The notes below the pieces were generated by a model that made no database searches, had not been told where the DNA came from, and worked only from the letters and a program-made list of their open reading frames with translations. 64,000 nucleotides of DNA from Acutalibacter sp. 1XD8-36. GTDB taxonomy: Bacteria > Bacillota > Clostridia > Oscillospirales > Acutalibacteraceae. The translations under genes were made by a program, and so were the position numbers. The stretch covers positions 203,547 to 267,546 of the forward strand of contig NZ_QZDU01000003.1 of the NCBI RefSeq assembly GCF_009917525.1, written 5' to 3'. Positions 9,241 through 17,970 of this stretch are shown here, piece by piece (the first letter of the stretch is position 1; each line of letters opens with the position of its first letter).

Positions 9241-10479
9241 GTGAGCGAGCGAAAAAGGAGAAGGCCCGAGCGTGAGCGCCGGGGCTTCGAGGACATAAAA
9301 TCAGACTCCACCGGCAGCCAGACAAAGCCCGAGTGGTTCGAGCAGCAAAAGCGCGAGCGCGAGCGTGAGCGGGGCCGCCAGCCCCGTGACAAATCCGGAA
9401 ATAACTCAAGAGATAAATCAAAGAATAATTCAAAGGGCAATTCAAAGGATACCCCCCGGCGAAAATCCCAGCGGGGCCAGACCAGCGGTGCCCGGGACGC
9501 CCGCCCAAGAGGAGCCCCCTCCCGAGACGCCAGGGGCAGACAAAGCCCCCGCCCGCCCAGCCGCCGCGACGAGCCAAGGAAGCGCAAAAAACCAATGAGC
9601 CTGTTTAAACGCAGGCTGTTGATAGTCCTGGCCCTTCTTGGCATGATAGCCGTAACGGTATTCCTTGCGGAGTCCCTGCTGCTGAGAGTAACGGAGATAA
9701 AGGTAACCGGGGACGAAATCTATGCCCAGGAGGACATACTAAAGCTCTGCGGCGTGAGGGAGGGCGACAACCTCCTGCTGATACCGGCCTCAGACAGGGA
9801 GCAGAAGCTTGAGAGCCAGCTCCCGTACATCTCAAAGGCAAAGATAACCCGGAAGATACCCGGCACCGTCATAATAGAAATAACCGCCTCCAGGGGCGTC
9901 TGCTCCATAGAGTCCGGTGGGGCCTGGTACGTGATAGCCGGGGACGGCAAGGTGCTGGAGACCTGCCCGGGGCCAAAGGAGGGGCTGATGCAGGTGCTGG
10001 GGGTGACGGTGCAGAGCGCCAAGGTGGGGGAGACCCTGGTGCTGGACAACGAGGAGGCCTCCACGGTATTCACCGAGATAGTGGGCATAATCGACCGCCT
10101 GGGCGAGAACGGCCAGAGCGCCGCCTCGGAGTTCACAAAGATGGACCTTACGAACCTATATGATATGCGCCTGTGGTACCAGGACAGGATAGAGTGTATC
10201 TTAGGCAGCAATATCCAGCTTGACTATAAGCTCACATACGGCTACGGCATACTGACGCACCCGGACCCGAAGAAGAGGGTAGGGGAGGATAAGAACGGCT
10301 CGCTGGACCTGAGCTATCTGCCCACAAAGCGGGCCGCATATTTCACCCCCAATGAGGGAAGCCCCGGGGCAAGGCCAACCGTGGCCCCGGACGGCACCGT
10401 GCCCGACGAACCCGCGGCAACGGCTACCCCGGAGCCCGGCAGGGGCGACGGCATTCCGGACGGCCCCTTTACAGGCTGA
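9241..10479 (+). CDS. ftsQ: FtsQ/DivIB division protein with POTRA domain
   Basis: This bitopic divisome scaffold would pair with FtsL and FtsB/DivIC. The protein starts at GTG 9241 after an AAAGGGGGG ribosome site. Residues 1-120 are a disordered cytoplasmic tail of extreme composition, with RERERERG runs and then Ser/Asn/Lys repeats. One membrane helix lies at about 125-148. The POTRA domain follows (VTEIKVTGDEIYAQEDILKL), then the beta domain and a Pro-rich tail. At 412 residues it is much longer than usual because of the tail. Position between murA and ftsZ supports the assignment. Confidence 0.92.
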   Translation: MSERKRRRPERERRGFEDIKSDSTGSQTKPEWFEQQKRERERERGRQPRDKSGNNSRDKSKNNSKGNSKDTPRRKSQRGQTSGARDARPRGAPSRDARGRQSPRPPSRRDEPRKRKKPMSLFKRRLLIVLALLGMIAVTVFLAESLLLRVTEIKVTGDEIYAQEDILKLCGVREGDNLLLIPASDREQKLESQLPYISKAKITRKIPGTVIIEITASRGVCSIESGGAWYVIAGDGKVLETCPGPKEGLMQVLGVTVQSAKVGETLVLDNEEASTVFTEIVGIIDRLGENGQSAASEFTKMDLTNLYDMRLWYQDRIECILGSNIQLDYKLTYGYGILTHPDPKKRVGEDKNGSLDLSYLPTKRAAYFTPNEGSPGARPTVAPDGTVPDEPAATATPEPGRGDGIPDGPFTG

Positions 10480-10593
10480 GGCCGCAGGGAGCAGAGGGGC
10501 TTTCCGGCGCTCTATATATAGTGCCCGCCTGTGGGAGCCAGCGTATTTTCAAGAAAAAAACAGGCTTTTCCAAGGTTTTTTAAAAGATTAACC

Positions 10594-10622
10594 TTGAAAT
10601 TTCCCTGAAAAAGTGCTAAATT
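10594..10622 (+). promoter_or_regulatory. Candidate ftsZ promoter
   Basis: TTGAAA (10594-10599) and TAAATT (10617-10622) are separated by 17 bases. A palindrome CAAGGTT (10571-10577) / AACCTTG (10590-10596) overlaps the -35 element and could be an operator. The promoter would give ftsZ expression independent of the upstream cluster. The call rests on pattern only. Confidence 0.5.
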
Positions 10623-10647
10623 ATACTGTGTAACACTAGGTTGACGT

Positions 10648-10675
10648 AATCCGGCAGAGGAGGAGTCGCCGGATT
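10648..10675 (+). promoter_or_regulatory. Hairpin in the ftsZ leader
   Basis: AATCCGGC (10648-10655) pairs with GCCGGATT (10668-10675). The 12-base loop AGAGGAGGAGTC displays a Shine-Dalgarno-like sequence about 60 bases before the real ftsZ start. It may be a ribosome standby site or a regulator target. The remainder of the 250-base spacer holds no gene. Confidence 0.45.
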
Positions 10676-10729
10676 TTGGAAAGTATTTGAAAGTATAGAA
10701 ATAGAGAAATGAAGGGTGGAAGTAAAAAA

Positions 10730-11929
10730 ATGCCATTTGAAGTTGATAATCTCATGGACGAAACCCCACAGACCATAAAAGTCGTAGGCGTGGGCGGCGG
10801 CGGCGGGAACGCCGTCAACCGCATTGCAAGCGCCGGAGTGCGCAGCGTGGAGCTGGTGTGCATGAACACCGACAAGCAGGCCCTCCAGCGCAGCCAGGCC
10901 ACAGTAAAGGTGCAGCTGGGGGAGAAGCTCACCAGCGGCAGGGGCGCGGGCTCCAAGCCCGAGGTGGGCGAGAAGGCCGCCGAGGAGAGCCGGGAGGTCA
11001 TACTCCAGACTTTGAAGGACGCCGATATGGTGTTCATCACCGCAGGCATGGGCGGCGGCACCGGCACCGGCGCCGCCCCGGCTGTGGCGAAGATAGCCAG
11101 GGAGCAGGGGGCGCTCACCGTGGGCATTGTCACCAAGCCCTTCGCCTTTGAGGGCCGGCGCAGGATGGAGCAGGCCGAGAAGGGCATAGCCGCCCTGAGG
11201 GAGCATGTGGACTCCCTGGTGGTGATACCCAACGAGCGCCTGAAGCTGGTGTCGGACGAGAGGATAACCCTTTCAAACGCCTTCCAGGTAGCCGACGACG
11301 TGCTCCGCCAGGGCGTGCAGAGCATTTCCGACCTTATCCAGCTCCCCGGCATAGTGAACCTGGACTTTGAGGACGTGAAGTCCGTTATGCAGGACGCCGG
11401 GTACGCCCATATGGGCGTGGGCCACGGCAAGGGTAAGGACAAGGCTGAGCAGGCGGCTATGGCGGCTATCTCAAGCCCCCTTCTTGAGACGAAGATAGCC
11501 GGGGCCAGGGGTGTTATAATCAACATAACCTCCAGCGCGGACATAGCCCTGGACGAGATAGACACGGCCTCCCAGATAGTCACCGAGCGGGCCCATGAGA
11601 ACGCAAACATAATCTGGGGCGCCACCTTCAACGAGGAGATGCAGGACGAGATGGTGGTTACTGTCATCGCCACCGGCTTTGAGGGCATGAACGGCGAGAA
11701 GAAGGCCCCTTTGGATATTGACCTGGACGACGACTACCTGGGCCCGGTGAGCGCCCAGAACGACACCGCCAACAATATCAACAGCCGCAGCTCCATGGGC
11801 GGCAGCGTGGGCAGCGCTTCCATACGCACCGCCTCCAGCTATAACAGGAACCCCGACAAGGTGGACCCTACGGTTATTGACGACGACGACACCTTCACGG
11901 ATATAATGTCCATATTCAACAGGAAATAA
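10730..11929 (+). CDS. ftsZ: FtsZ, tubulin-like division GTPase
   Basis: FtsZ polymerises into the Z-ring and recruits the divisome. The N-terminal [13 protein letters not shown] and the GTP signature [10 protein letters not shown] are both present, followed by the T7 loop [11 protein letters not shown]. The C-terminal linker is Asn/Ser-rich and the end is acidic ([16 protein letters not shown]), where FtsA and SepF normally bind. I choose ATG 10730 because GGGTGGA lies nine bases before it; the in-frame ATG at 10709 has no good ribosome site. Confidence 0.98.
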   Translation: MPFEVDNLMDETPQTIKVVGVGGGGGNAVNRIASAGVRSVELVCMNTDKQALQRSQATVKVQLGEKLTSGRGAGSKPEVGEKAAEESREVILQTLKDADMVFITAGMGGGTGTGAAPAVAKIAREQGALTVGIVTKPFAFEGRRRMEQAEKGIAALREHVDSLVVIPNERLKLVSDERITLSNAFQVADDVLRQGVQSISDLIQLPGIVNLDFEDVKSVMQDAGYAHMGVGHGKGKDKAEQAAMAAISSPLLETKIAGARGVIINITSSADIALDEIDTASQIVTERAHENANIIWGATFNEEMQDEMVVTVIATGFEGMNGEKKAPLDIDLDDDYLGPVSAQNDTANNINSRSSMGGSVGSASIRTASSYNRNPDKVDPTVIDDDDTFTDIMSIFNRK

Positions 11930-11942
11930 GAGGTTAAAAAAC

Positions 11943-12332
11943 ATGACAAAGATAACTGGCGTGCACCATATAGCCGTGTTCCCCACGGCTGACAAGTATA
12001 ATGAGACGGTTGATTTTTACACGAAGCTTTTAGGCTTCCCTGTAACCCAGAGCTGGGGGGACGGGGAGCAGAAATGCCTGATGGTCTCCTGCGGGGACAA
12101 TTCCTGCATGGAGATAATCCCCTCGGAGAAGGAGCACGGCAAGGACGGCCCGCTGGTGCACGTGGCTTTCTGGTGCGGGGACGGATTGGACGGGATAGTT
12201 GAGGACGTGCGCCGTGCGGGGTACACCGTGCGGGTTGAGCCCCAGGAGGTGGAGCTCTGCGGGAAGACTGTGCGCAATGCGTTCTTCTATGGGCCTCTGG
12301 GCGAGGAAATTGAGCTGTTCTGGGTGAAGTGA
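11943..12332 (+). CDS. VOC-family (glyoxalase/dioxygenase-like) protein
   Basis: The 129 residues form one vicinal-oxygen-chelate domain. The start reads GVHHIAVFPTADKYNETVDFYTKLLGF and the end LGEEIELFWVK, with candidate metal ligands at the first His pair, His in VHVAFWC and the terminal Glu. Family members include glyoxalase I-like enzymes and many uncharacterised isomerases. It follows ftsZ by 13 bases but has no evident functional link to division. Confidence 0.85.
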   Translation: MTKITGVHHIAVFPTADKYNETVDFYTKLLGFPVTQSWGDGEQKCLMVSCGDNSCMEIIPSEKEHGKDGPLVHVAFWCGDGLDGIVEDVRRAGYTVRVEPQEVELCGKTVRNAFFYGPLGEEIELFWVK

Positions 12333-12380
12333 AGAAGTATTTTTGAGGCCTTCGGCGACCTGCAAATACTCAAAAAAATC

Positions 12381-12411
12381 AAGCGGTTCCGGCGCAATGC
12401 CGGGACCGCTT
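12381..12411 (+). other. Strong hairpin between VOC and GNAT genes
   Basis: Thirteen-base arms at 12381-12393 and 12399-12411 pair with one G-U and a GCAAT loop. The A-run lies upstream (12371-12380), so a T-tract follows the hairpin only on the minus strand. On the plus strand it sits ten bases before the next ribosome site and could affect its exposure. Confidence 0.5.
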
Positions 12412-12435
12412 ACTACACCAAAGGAGGTCCGCCCC

Positions 12436-12936
12436 ATGCCCATCCAAGGAATAAACCAGCCGGAAACCATACAGCTCCCCGGCCCATACCGCCTGAGACG
12501 GTACGACGGACACTGCGAGCTGGCACTGCCCGGCTACCGGGACCCGATGGTCTATGAGAATTCCGAGGGCATATTTGATATAGATAAGATTCCCGATTTG
12601 GACTATGTGCAGAGCATGTGCCGGTATCTTGACGCAAACGGTGAGCTCTACTTTATCGAGGCGCTGGAGGAGGGCGTGTACGTGCCCATCGGGGACGTGA
12701 CCGTGAAGGACGAGAACCCGCCCATCGCAATCTGGCGGGGGGAGTACCGGGGGAAGGGCCTGGGAACATTAGTGATGACGGCAGTAATCAACAGGCTCAG
12801 GGAGCTGGGCTATGAGAGGATACATGGCTCTACCGTGTACAAATGGAACGAGAACTCCCTAAAAATGCACCTGAAGCTGGGCTTTAAGGTGGTGCGGGAG
12901 ACGGAGAAGGATTATTGCCTTGACCTGGAGCTTTGA
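12436..12936 (+). CDS. GNAT-family N-acetyltransferase
   Basis: This is an acetyltransferase of 166 residues with the acetyl-CoA loop EYRGKGLGTLVMTAVI and a terminal NSLKMHLKLGFKVV segment. The start is ATG 12436, eight bases after AAGGAGG; the open frame extends further upstream but only through the hairpin. Substrate unknown. Confidence 0.87.
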   Translation: MPIQGINQPETIQLPGPYRLRRYDGHCELALPGYRDPMVYENSEGIFDIDKIPDLDYVQSMCRYLDANGELYFIEALEEGVYVPIGDVTVKDENPPIAIWRGEYRGKGLGTLVMTAVINRLRELGYERIHGSTVYKWNENSLKMHLKLGFKVVRETEKDYCLDLEL

Positions 12937-12952
12937 GGAAGGAGTGTCGGAA

Positions 12953-13480
12953 ATGGACGAGATAATACTTAACACCAGCGAGCTTGCGGAGCGTGCGCGT
13001 GACCTCCGGGCGGGGCAGAGGGTGCTGCTGTCGGGGACGGCCTACACCTCCCGGGACGCGGCCCATAAGCGCATAATAGAAATGCTGGACCGTGGTGAGG
13101 AGCCGCCCTACCCTTTAAAGGGCGCTGCAATATATTACGCCGGGCCCACCCCCGCCCCCGAGGGTATGCCCATAGGCTCATGCGGGCCCACCACCAGCGC
13201 ACGCATGGACCCATACGCCCCAAGGCTTCTGGATTTGGGGCTCAAGTGCATGATTGGCAAGGGCGGGCGCTCCCCCCAGGTGGTTGAGGCCATGAAGCAG
13301 AGTGGAGCCGTGTACCTCTGCGCCGTGGGCGGCGCGGGGGCGCTGGCGGCAAAGTGCATTACTGAGTGCCAGGTCATCGCCTTTGAGGATTTGGGCTGCG
13401 AGTCCGTAAAGCGGCTGACCCTGCGGGACTTCCCCCTTATTGTGGGCATAGACAGCCTTGGGGGGAGCATACTGGTATGA
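12953..13480 (+). CDS. Fumarate hydratase class I / tartrate dehydratase beta-subunit domain, stand-alone
   Basis: The 175 residues match the C-terminal (beta) domain of class I Fe-S hydro-lyases, which interconvert fumarate and malate or dehydrate tartrate. Signatures are LSGTAYTSRDAAHKRI, YYAGPTPAPEG, IGSCGPTTSARMD and MIGKGGRS. The start is the ATG after AAGGAG, not the longer frame. The alpha subunit that binds the 4Fe-4S cluster is normally adjacent but is absent from this window, so it must lie elsewhere for the enzyme to work. Confidence 0.9.
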   Translation: MDEIILNTSELAERARDLRAGQRVLLSGTAYTSRDAAHKRIIEMLDRGEEPPYPLKGAAIYYAGPTPAPEGMPIGSCGPTTSARMDPYAPRLLDLGLKCMIGKGGRSPQVVEAMKQSGAVYLCAVGGAGALAAKCITECQVIAFEDLGCESVKRLTLRDFPLIVGIDSLGGSILV

Positions 13481-14604
13481 GCAATATGAGCCGGGAGAGG
13501 CAGGGGAGCCTTGCGGGGGCCGTGGGTATCGGCACCAATATACTGCTGTTTGTAATAAAGCTCATAGCGGGCCTGCTGTCCGGGAGCGTGGCAATAATGG
13601 CGGACGCGGTGAACAACCTGACGGACTCCGGCTCCTCTATCATCATGCTGGTGGGCTTCAGGCTCTCGGGCAAGCCCGCCGACCGTGAGCACCCCTTCGG
13701 GCACGCGAGAATCGAGTACCTCTGCGGGGTGATAGTCTCCTTCATCGTGCTGATACTGGGGCTGGAGCTGGCGAAGACCTCAATAGGCAAGATATTCTCC
13801 CCGGAAAAGGCCAGCTTCGGGCCCATATCCCTTATAGTGCTGGGGGTGTCGGTCTTAATAAAAATCTGGCTCTGCCTTTTCTACACAAGGGTGGGCAGGA
13901 ATATCAACAGCCAAAGCCTTATAGCAACTGCCAGCGACAGCAGGAACGACGTTATCTCCACCTCGGTGGTGCTCCTTGGAGCCCTTCTGACCCGGCTGAC
14001 AAGCCTTAACCTGGACGGCTGGCTGGGCCTCTGCGTGGCGGCCTTTATTATAGTATCGGGGGTGAAGCTGACTATTGAGACCGCCGACCCCCTGCTGGGC
14101 CGTGCCCCGGAGCGGGAGCTGGTGCAGGGGATATATGACAGGATAAGGAGCTATGAGGGGATTATCGGCATACACGATTTGACCGTGCACAGCTACGGCG
14201 AGGGCCGCACCTTCGCAAGCGTCCACTGTGAGGTACCCGCCGAGGACGATATTTTAGTCAGCCACGACCTTATCGACAATATCGAGCGGGACTTTCTCAC
14301 AGAGGAGAATATCCACCTGGTGATACACCTGGACCCGGTGATTACCTGCGACCCCAAGGCCAACGAGCTGAAGGAGAGGGTGATATCCCGGGTGGAGGCC
14401 CTGTACCCCCAGGCGGCGATACACGACTTCCGGGTGGTCTGGGGCGTGACCCACTCCAACGTGCTTTTTGACGTGGCGGTGCCCTTTTCAGTAAAGGACA
14501 GCGACGAGCAGGTGAAGGCAGAGGTCACGGCCCAAATCGAGGCTATGGACCCCACTTACCGGGCTGTGCTTGCGGTAGACAGGACGTGCGTTGACCAGAG
14601 CTAG
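13477..14604 (+). CDS. Cation diffusion facilitator (CDF) family metal exporter
   Basis: This is a predicted proton-driven exporter of divalent metals such as Zn, Mn or Fe in the plasma membrane. The two Asp-rich metal-site motifs are visible (MADAVNNLTDSGSS and ATASDSRNDVISTS), as is the signature ADREHPFGHARIEYL. Several membrane helices precede two cytoplasmic ferredoxin-like regulatory domains. The ATG overlaps the fumarase-beta stop. The last seven codons and the TAG lie inside the left arm and centre of a large palindrome (14581-14625), so a repeat has replaced the native C-terminus. Confidence 0.93.
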   Translation: MSNMSRERQGSLAGAVGIGTNILLFVIKLIAGLLSGSVAIMADAVNNLTDSGSSIIMLVGFRLSGKPADREHPFGHARIEYLCGVIVSFIVLILGLELAKTSIGKIFSPEKASFGPISLIVLGVSVLIKIWLCLFYTRVGRNINSQSLIATASDSRNDVISTSVVLLGALLTRLTSLNLDGWLGLCVAAFIIVSGVKLTIETADPLLGRAPERELVQGIYDRIRSYEGIIGIHDLTVHSYGEGRTFASVHCEVPAEDDILVSHDLIDNIERDFLTEENIHLVIHLDPVITCDPKANELKERVISRVEALYPQAAIHDFRVVWGVTHSNVLFDVAVPFSVKDSDEQVKAEVTAQIEAMDPTYRAVLAVDRTCVDQS

Positions 14605-14720
14605 GCTCTGGTCAACGCACGTCCTGGAGTTTTCCTCGACTCCGAAGGAGTCGCCCCCGCTTCGCGGGGTACCGGAAAACTCCTGCTTTTGTGGAGGCCC
14701 TTTGGAGTGGGGTGCCGGGG
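14581..14720 (+). repeat. Structured interspersed repeat, copy A
   Basis: A perfect palindrome with 21-base arms (14581-14601 and 14605-14625) is followed by a three-way junction. The outer stem is GGAGTTTTCC (14626-14635) with GGAAAACTCC (14674-14683). Inner hairpins are GACTCC-GAA-GGAGTC and CCCCGC-TTC-GCGGGG. A tail TGCTTTTGTGGAGGCCCTTT follows. Copies occur at 19058-19245 (minus orientation) and 37069-37170 (plus). Paired changes between copies keep the stems intact. Confidence 0.85.
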
Positions 14721-14753
14721 AATATTTGATTTTGTGGGGAGGGTTTGGGTATG

Positions 14754-14872
14754 GGAAACCAGCCGCTCCGGGTTGGGGGGAGCGGCTGGTTAAAAGACAG
14801 TTGAAATTCGGGCTGGCTGTTTTGGCTTGTGTTCTGAGCCGGACAGTGCCCGTTTATTTTTTGCTCTGTTTT
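14754..14872 (-). ncRNA. Small RNA gene with decayed promoter (paralogue of the 18.9-kb RNA)
   Basis: Read on the minus strand, TTGACA (14902-14907) is followed after 17 bases by CACAAC, a degraded -10. Next comes AGAGCAAAAAATAA and CGGGCACTGTCCGGCTC, shared with the RNA at 18926-19046. It ends with a perfect 13-bp hairpin (14757-14769 and 14779-14791). No peptide gene lies between it and repeat copy A. It looks like a toxin-less, probably silent relative of the 37-kb antitoxin RNA. Confidence 0.5.
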
Positions 14873-14903
14873 GATGGTGTTGTGATATTTTTCCGGGAAT
14901 CTG

Positions 14904-15251
14904 TCAAGCCCCCGGGATTCTTGTGGGGGTGAGGACTTTTACCGGGACGCCCATTTTGCGGCAGTTGTCTATGACGAATTTTGTGCCCCGGGACTGGCCG
15001 TCCCAGAAGGCCAGGACCAGGTCGGAGTGCTCTATTATGGTGATGTTCCGGCGCAGGGGGGCGCCCCTGCCGTACTTATCGTAATCGGGCAGGAACTCTG
15101 TAAGGGGGATATTGTGGGCCCGGGCATAGGCCCTGGCGCTCTGGTCCACGCCCCTGGCCCCGCCGGAGACTATCTCCGTGGTGCCCTCGGGCAGGTACCT
15201 TTCAAGGTCGGGCACGGTGAGCCCCCTTGAGCCTATGACCGCCACTTTCAT
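14904..15251 (-). CDS. SLOG-domain (DUF2493-like) Rossmann protein
   Basis: The 115 residues form a DprA/LOG-type Rossmann fold. They read KVAVIGSRGLTV, then SGGARGVDQSARAYARAH and the PDYDKYGRGAPLRRN loop. Such stand-alone proteins are thought to bind nucleotide-like ligands, and some sit near phage or defence genes. The start is ATG 15251 with AGGGGG upstream. The stop overlaps the -35 element of the small RNA at 14.8 kb. No specific function can be assigned. Confidence 0.85.
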   Translation of the reverse strand: MKVAVIGSRGLTVPDLERYLPEGTTEIVSGGARGVDQSARAYARAHNIPLTEFLPDYDKYGRGAPLRRNITIIEHSDLVLAFWDGQSRGTKFVIDNCRKMGVPVKVLTPTRIPGA

Positions 15252-15320
15252 ATGCCTGCCCCCTAAGATATTTTTCATATTATAGCACATCTGTTCGGGA
15301 AAATAAAGGGGTTTTGCAAA

Positions 15321-16382
15321 TTATTTTTTTAGCTCTGTGCCGGGGTAGTAGTGGGCCAGAATTTCCTCATACCCCGCCCCGCGCTTTGCCATGAACACCG
15401 CCCCCGCCTGGCTCATGCCCACCCCGTGGCCCCAGCCCCGCACTGTGAAGCGCAGGCCGCCCTCTGAGGCCTCCCAGGTAAAGCAGGCGCTGCGCAGGCC
15501 TAGGGCGGCCCGGAGCTCCTGGCCTGTGAACTCCTTGTCTCCTGCCAAAAGGGATTTCACTGTCCCCGAGGGGGTGTACTGCACATCGGTAAACAGGCTG
15601 GCTGGGTCAATACCGCTGAGCCCCAGGGCGCTTTCAAGCTCACCAGCGGTGAACTCCGCAAAGCTCAGGTAGCCGTCGCTGAAAAGGTCCCCGGGGCTTG
15701 CCACGGCCTGGAGGTAGGGGTGCTGCACATTGGCGTCTTGGGCCCAGACATTCTCCACGCTCTCGGTACTGCCGGGGGATATTGCAAAATATGAGGCCAG
15801 AATCAGCTCCCCCTCATAGGTGAGGGCCTGGCCCTCTACAGAGTCCACCACCCGCTCAAGTATATTTCTGTACTCCTCATAGTCCTCCCCCCAGCGCTCC
15901 CGCATTCCCTCCTCGGTCACATACACCAGCCAGCTTTCGGTGTCGCAGGCAATCTCGCTGTCCCGCTGGCGGCTATAGAAGGTGTAGGCAGCCACGGCCT
16001 GGGCCTTCAGGGCCTCCTCCGGGGCGTGCAGGTCCATCTCGCAGGCCAGGTCCGCTATGAGGAACTCCCGCCGGTCCACGGTTATCAGCTCCCCTGTGGC
16101 AGCGTCCCGGAGCTTAAAATCCGTGCCGCCCTCTATGGGCGCCCTGTCCAGGGGGCCGGGGATTGGGGAGGGGGCAGGTTCACTGGAACTGCCAGTTTCC
16201 CTGGAGACGTCGTGCTCCTGAGACTCGGCAGGCCCCTGGGAGCTGCCAGGCTCCAAAGACGCTTCAGGCCCGGGTGAAGCCTCCGGGCCGGGGACGGTGG
16301 CGAAGAGTATCGGCGGCAGGAGGGTTATGGAGAGGTACAGGGTGAGAAAGCAGATGAACAGGCGGGCGGCGGGCTTTTTCAT
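15321..16382 (-). CDS. SpoIID/LytB-domain cell-wall hydrolase
   Basis: This is a predicted lytic transglycosylase of the SpoIID family, exported with an N-terminal signal anchor (residues 2-27). A low-complexity Pro/Glu/Ser linker follows, with PGPEAS repeats. The SpoIID core has LACEMDLHAPEEALKAQAVAAYT, including the Glu in the position of the catalytic residue, and ends with the RGWGHGVGMSQAGAVFMA signature. I start at the ATG after AAGGAG, giving 353 residues. It may act in spore engulfment or vegetative wall turnover; the context does not decide. Confidence 0.9.
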   Translation of the reverse strand: MKKPAARLFICFLTLYLSITLLPPILFATVPGPEASPGPEASLEPGSSQGPAESQEHDVSRETGSSSEPAPSPIPGPLDRAPIEGGTDFKLRDAATGELITVDRREFLIADLACEMDLHAPEEALKAQAVAAYTFYSRQRDSEIACDTESWLVYVTEEGMRERWGEDYEEYRNILERVVDSVEGQALTYEGELILASYFAISPGSTESVENVWAQDANVQHPYLQAVASPGDLFSDGYLSFAEFTAGELESALGLSGIDPASLFTDVQYTPSGTVKSLLAGDKEFTGQELRAALGLRSACFTWEASEGGLRFTVRGWGHGVGMSQAGAVFMAKRGAGYEEILAHYYPGTELKK

Positions 16383-16464
16383 TTTCAAGCGCTCCTTTTT
16401 CGTCCAGAATTTTTGTGGGTATATGGTGATTTGCATAACATATTGCCGAAACTTGCAAAATGGC

Positions 16465-16493
16465 TTGACTATAACCCTATAAAGGGGTAATAT
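16465..16493 (+). promoter_or_regulatory. Citrate synthase promoter
   Basis: TTGACT (16465-16470) and TAATAT (16488-16493) have a 17-base spacer and lie 32 bases before the start codon. The intergenic region also serves the divergent SpoIID-like gene. Confidence 0.7.
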
Positions 16494-16525
16494 ATTAGAA
16501 TAACTGAAAGGGAGGTAATTTGCTT

Positions 16526-17902
16526 ATGCAGCGACTGAATAAGGAGAGCCCCGAGAGCACCACTATCTCCGAGCTCTGTGAGGAATACAGGAGAAACAAC
16601 TCCATAAGCCGCCGGGAGTTCGAGCGCTTCGACGTAAAGCGGGGACTGCGCAACGCCGACGGCACCGGGGTCATGGCGGGGCTTACCCATGTTTGCAACG
16701 TCCACGGCTACCTTATCGACGACGGCGACAAGGTCCCGGACAGGGGGCGGCTCACCTACCGTGGCATAGATATCGGGGACATAGTGGAGGGCTGTGCCGC
16801 CGAGGGGCGCTTCGGCTTTGAAGAGGTGGTATGGCTGCTTATCTTCGGGGAGCTCCCGGACCAGCGCCAGTATAAGCGCATGTGCGATTTGCTGTATGAC
16901 AACAGGGAGCTGCCCGAATACTTCCCCGAGGACATGATTATAAAGGCCCCCAGCAGGAATGTGATGAACAAGCTCTCCCGCTCGGTGATGGCCCTCTACT
17001 CCTATGACGACGACCCGGAGGACACCTCCCTTGAGAACAATATGCGCCAGAGCATATCCCTGATAGCAAGGCTTCCCTCTATAATGGCCTATGCCTACCA
17101 GGTGAAGCGCAGGCATTTTGACCGGGAGAGCATGTTCTTCCACCCCTACGAGCCGGGCCACTGCACCGCCGAGGCAATTTTAAACGCCCTGCGCCCGGAC
17201 AGGCAGTTTACAAGGGCCGAGGCGGAGCTTTTGGATTTGTGCATGGTGCTCCACGCGGAGCACGGCGGCGGCAATAACTCCACCTTTACCACAAGGGTGC
17301 TCACTTCCGCGGGCACGGACATATACTCGGCTATAGGCGCGGCGGTGGGCTCCCTTAAAGGCTACAGGCACGGCGGGGCAAACCACCGGGTCATGAGCAT
17401 GATGAGGGAGATAATGGACAGTGTGCGGGACTGGAAGGACGAGGAGGAGGTTGAGGCCTACCTTGAAAAGATACTCCGGGGGGAGGCCCACGACGGCAGC
17501 GGGCTTATCTACGGCGTGGGCCACGCTATCTATACCCTCTCGGACCCCCGGGCGGTGATACTGAAGGGGAAGGCAAAATCCCTTGCAGAGGAAAAGGGCT
17601 ATGGTGACAGGCTGGGGCTTTACGAGCTGGTGGAGCGCCTTGCACCCAGGGCCTTTTTGAAGGTGACAGGCAACGAGAAGGTCATAAGCGCCAATGTAGA
17701 CTTTTACTCGGGGCTGGTGTATGAGATGCTGGGCATACCCGAGGATTTGTACACCCCCATGTTCGCCGTCTCAAGGATAGCGGGCTGGTGCGCCCACAGG
17801 ATAGAGGAGCTCACAACAGGGGGCAGGATAATGCGCCCGGCATACAGGGCCCTGCCGGTGAAGCAGAGGTATGTGCCCTTCCGGGAAAGAAAAGTACAGT
17901 AA
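16526..17902 (+). CDS. Citrate synthase
   Basis: This enzyme condenses oxaloacetate and acetyl-CoA to citrate. Active-site segments are present: HAEHGGGNNSTF, GSLKGYRHGGANHRVM, GVGHAIYTLSDPRA and NVDFYSGLVYEMLGI. It is 458 residues long, in the range of the longer clostridial type. ATG 16526 is ten bases after GGAGG; an in-frame TTG at 16520 is too close to that site. No aconitase or isocitrate dehydrogenase gene adjoins it, so it may serve glutamate synthesis in an incomplete cycle. Confidence 0.95.
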   Translation: MQRLNKESPESTTISELCEEYRRNNSISRREFERFDVKRGLRNADGTGVMAGLTHVCNVHGYLIDDGDKVPDRGRLTYRGIDIGDIVEGCAAEGRFGFEEVVWLLIFGELPDQRQYKRMCDLLYDNRELPEYFPEDMIIKAPSRNVMNKLSRSVMALYSYDDDPEDTSLENNMRQSISLIARLPSIMAYAYQVKRRHFDRESMFFHPYEPGHCTAEAILNALRPDRQFTRAEAELLDLCMVLHAEHGGGNNSTFTTRVLTSAGTDIYSAIGAAVGSLKGYRHGGANHRVMSMMREIMDSVRDWKDEEEVEAYLEKILRGEAHDGSGLIYGVGHAIYTLSDPRAVILKGKAKSLAEEKGYGDRLGLYELVERLAPRAFLKVTGNEKVISANVDFYSGLVYEMLGIPEDLYTPMFAVSRIAGWCAHRIEELTTGGRIMRPAYRALPVKQRYVPFRERKVQ

Positions 17903-17909
17903 ATTCTAT

Positions 17910-17937
17910 TTGAAAACTCCCGGAAATATGTTATAAT
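17910..17937 (+). promoter_or_regulatory. Promoter for the membrane protein gene
   Basis: TTGAAA (17910-17915) and a perfect TATAAT (17932-17937) are spaced by 16 bases; shifting the -35 to TTTGAA gives 17. Confidence 0.65.
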
Positions 17938-17970
17938 GGTCCCAAGACTTAAATCGGGAGGGATTTATAT

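Noticed and set aside
12361..12435. T-box riboswitch before the GNAT gene
   Set aside because: The GGGACCGC string in the hairpin resembles a T-box core only superficially; there is no specifier stem, and the downstream gene is not an amino-acid gene.
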